64,000 nucleotides of DNA from Dioscorea cayenensis subsp. rotundata (lineage: Eukaryota > Streptophyta > Magnoliopsida > Dioscoreales > Dioscoreaceae). Shown one piece after another: positions 61,851 to 64,000 of this stretch. The first letter of the stretch is position 1. Each line of letters starts with the position of its first letter. Position numbers and translations under genes: made by a program. A model generated the notes under the pieces. The model saw only the letters and a list, made by a program, of their open reading frames with translations, searched no databases and was not told where the DNA came from. The DNA lies in assembly GCF_009730915.1 (NCBI RefSeq), contig NC_052489.1:26777916-26841915 (forward strand). The letters are read 5' to 3'.

Positions 61851-64000
61851 CCAAAAAAACCCTTTAAGTTTGTAAAATTGCCAAAAACACCCCGTTAGTT
61901 TTGCAATCCCCAAAAATCCCTCCTTTTAAACTCTATGCTTTTTCAAACCCCCAAACTCAGAATCTGACGCGAATCTGAGATGAGTTTCAAATTTTTTGAC
62001 TAAAAATGCCTCTGTATGGGGAGTCGTGGGTCGCAGCCCATCTCGGCGATTTGAGAGGAAGTGGGCGGTTTTTCCGTGAGGGTAATCCCGAGAGACTGAA
62101 TTTATCGAGCCAGCATTTGCTTTTTTTTCTCAACTCACGCCTTCGCCTTTTCCATTTCCGGCTCGCCTCCGAGTCGTTCTCTACCAAACTAAGCCTCCGT
62201 AATTGGCATTTCATCGCCTTTTTCCCTTTCCACCCGAGATCTCGAAGGAGAAGTCCCCGCCGCAACTAGTTGGCATTTCATCGCTTGCAATCTAAGGTAT
62301 CGAGTATGGTTTTACGTTAACTGCTCACATAAAGAAAGATTTTTTTCTGCTTTGTTTTCAGGCTCCTGCTTTTGTTGAAGATATCAAGTCTCGCAGGGGA
62401 TTTCTACCGGGTTTTGTTAGTCCTCAGGAGATTTCTCACCGGGTTTTGTTTTGTTTTGCATTTTCAGATGTATACACTATCGAAATAGTTTTTTTCGATT
62501 GTTATGATTTCTGTAATATTTATAACGTACATTTCCCTTTCGCTTGATATGGTCATGCAGCTTTTACAAAACGAGGTCGACGCTTAAGAAATGAGATGTT
62601 ACAGCTTTTAAAAATTTGTTGTCTCGCTTAAGTATTCTCGCCTCGCTTAAAATGGGTCTCTGCTTAACACGTTATATCTCCGCTTAATAACCCGAGAGTT
62701 TACCGCTTATAACCTTTATATTTCCGCTTAAACTTTCGTCAACACCGCATGTCGAATGTGTTGTTATCATGCACAGTTTCAGTGATTACGGCGGTCAACC
62801 TAGTTAACGGGCGATGCTATTTCGACAACGGCCATGGAGACCTTAGTCGAATCTGAAAGATAATACGACCCCTCGACTAATCGGGAGATTATTCAAGGAC
62901 ACCGCTTGCAGCTGCTCAATCGAGCTCGAAGCTATATACCAAGAGAGGGCCCTTCTGATTCTCTTTTGCAGCAGTACGATGGTCGCACTCAATAAATTCA
63001 GTGATCGGGAAAGCCCTCACGAAGCTTTCTGCACCTCAAGACGTGGCCCTCGCTCGGTCTCAAGGCTATGACGGCGACGCAGCTGGGTCTTTCGTAAGAA
63101 GAAAACCAGTCCGGCCGTCAAGGGCTGGATCTCATCAAAGACCCACGAGACACAGAGACTCCATCAAGAGCACTCAGCGCAACTTGTCTCGGCTGAGGGA
63201 GTAAGAAGATAATTTTGTCAAACTCCCGACGTGTACTCTCACGGGGATGGGCCCCTCTTCCCAAATACATCACGCTCTGCTCCGAATCGGATCGCTGATT
63301 ACGCCGATGATCTACCAGCCCATGGGGCGACACGCACGGGCGCAGCGACGCATGCGGCTTATGGAGGATATTCCACAAGCGCCTCCGAGTGCAAGATAGA
63401 TGCGCTTGAAGAAGACTCAACACATGGTACATTAAGGGTCGCTTCGGCGCGCTTTAACGTCCCTGGTTTTACGAAATGATCGGAACGGGGAAGAAAGTCC
63501 GCTTCTAGAAGATCCCAAGGATGTCGCTACTGTGAAAAGTACTTACCTGAAGCAAGCTTTACCAGAGAAACGAGTTTGTCATCGTCGATGGAAAAGAGGT
63601 AATAAATCATGGACAATGTTTAATATAAGTCTTTAATGTTTAAACATTTTATTTAGCGCTTTAACTTTAGTATTTACCGCTTAAAAAAATTATTCATACT
63701 TGTTTAAATATTTTGTTCTCCGTTTAATTATATTCTATAACGCTTAAATATATAAACACTCTTTTTAAATATAGTTTTTATAGTTTAAAACGAATGATTT
63801 CACCGAAATTGTTTCGGTTTTATATACGTTAGTTTCCCGAGATGGTTCCCGACGAACGTCAAGAAGAAATATTTATCGGGGCCAACCGACCTGACGGACG
63901 CCATCGCTCCCGAACCACTTGGGTCGAAGGCGCAGATGAGAGCGCTTTTCTATCGCGGCGCTACTGGACGCCGCTCTCCTACTTCCACCCCACCACGCAC
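61851..64000. mobile_element. Unrecognised insertion-like region, possibly a Mutator-like element end
   Basis: From about 61851 the DNA changes character. It opens with two copies of aattgccaaaaa...accc, a style seen at ends of plant Mutator-like elements, and then becomes rich in CpG. Blocks at 62000-62270, 62760-63600 and 63830-64000 have coding-like composition but no ORF over about 105 codons and no protein I recognise. Between them lie stretches with repeated CGCTTAA words. The region runs off the right edge, so no second terminus can be seen. A plain DNA transposon carrying captured or decayed sequence is the best guess. Confidence 0.3.
62575..62735. repeat. Interspersed CGCTTAA repeat block
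   Basis: CGCTTA or TGCTTAA occurs seven times in about 155 bp (near 62580, 62624, 62645, 62663, 62682, 62704 and 62728), mostly 18-24 bp apart. Related words recur at 63656-63745 (TACCGCTTAAA, AACGCTTAAAT, TCCGTTTAA). Confidence 0.75.

Overview
This is plant nuclear DNA. Genes are split by short AT-rich GT-AG introns, and the products are plant-specific or plant-type: HOS1, a TDY-type MAP kinase, a JAZ/TIFY repressor, organelle PPR proteins, a plant sn-2 GPAT, plastid IF2, a peroxisomal polyamine oxidase and a CC-type glutaredoxin. Intergenic DNA is AT-rich with microsatellites and small DNA transposons. The species cannot be fixed from sequence; an angiosperm, perhaps a non-grass monocot, is a weak guess. 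I recognised no LTR retroelement or virus-derived gene.

Layout. 1-9 kb: first exon of an FBL4-like F-box gene running off the left edge, then a 10-exon EEF2KMT/FAM86-type methyltransferase, both on the minus strand. 9.0-10.3 kb: a degenerate tandem array between the divergent methyltransferase and HOS1 genes. 10.3-16.3 kb: HOS1 (plus). 16.9-19.8 kb: MPK16-like MAP kinase (minus), tail to tail with HOS1. 19.8-28 kb: about 8 kb without a supported gene, holding AT-rich repeats, three candidate non-autonomous DNA transposons and a cluster of four G-boxes. 28-31.4 kb: a short TIFY5-type JAZ gene and an At3g14410-like sugar-phosphate/phosphate translocator (plus). 32.4 kb: CC-type glutaredoxin (minus). 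34-36.2 kb: intronless PLS/E-type PPR gene. 38.9-42.7 kb: polyamine oxidase with a four-copy 177-bp satellite in intron 1. 43.5-48 kb: P-type PPR gene (At3g59040-like) carrying an antisense DUF1191 pseudogene in intron 5. 48.5 kb: a small serine-tract protein gene. 51.6-53.1 kb: sn-2 GPAT. 53.4-58.2 kb: organellar IF2 (FUG1-like, minus). 59-61.1 kb: Qc-SNARE SYP5 (minus). 61.85 kb to the end: an unrecognised insertion-like region with odd composition, perhaps the end of a Mutator-like element.

Exon models for ten split genes were built by hand from splice sites, reading-frame continuity and remembered family sequences. Nine keep frame across every junction. The exception is the translocator, whose conserved N-terminus is out of frame with the rest of the gene. 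The genes do not form an operon-like unit; this looks like ordinary gene space. I found no wholly new system. The observations most worth a second look are the G-box cluster upstream of the JAZ gene with a hAT-like element between them, the translocator frameshift, the nested DUF1191 pseudogene, the satellite in the PAO intron, the repeat array in the bidirectional promoter and the unexplained right-edge region.
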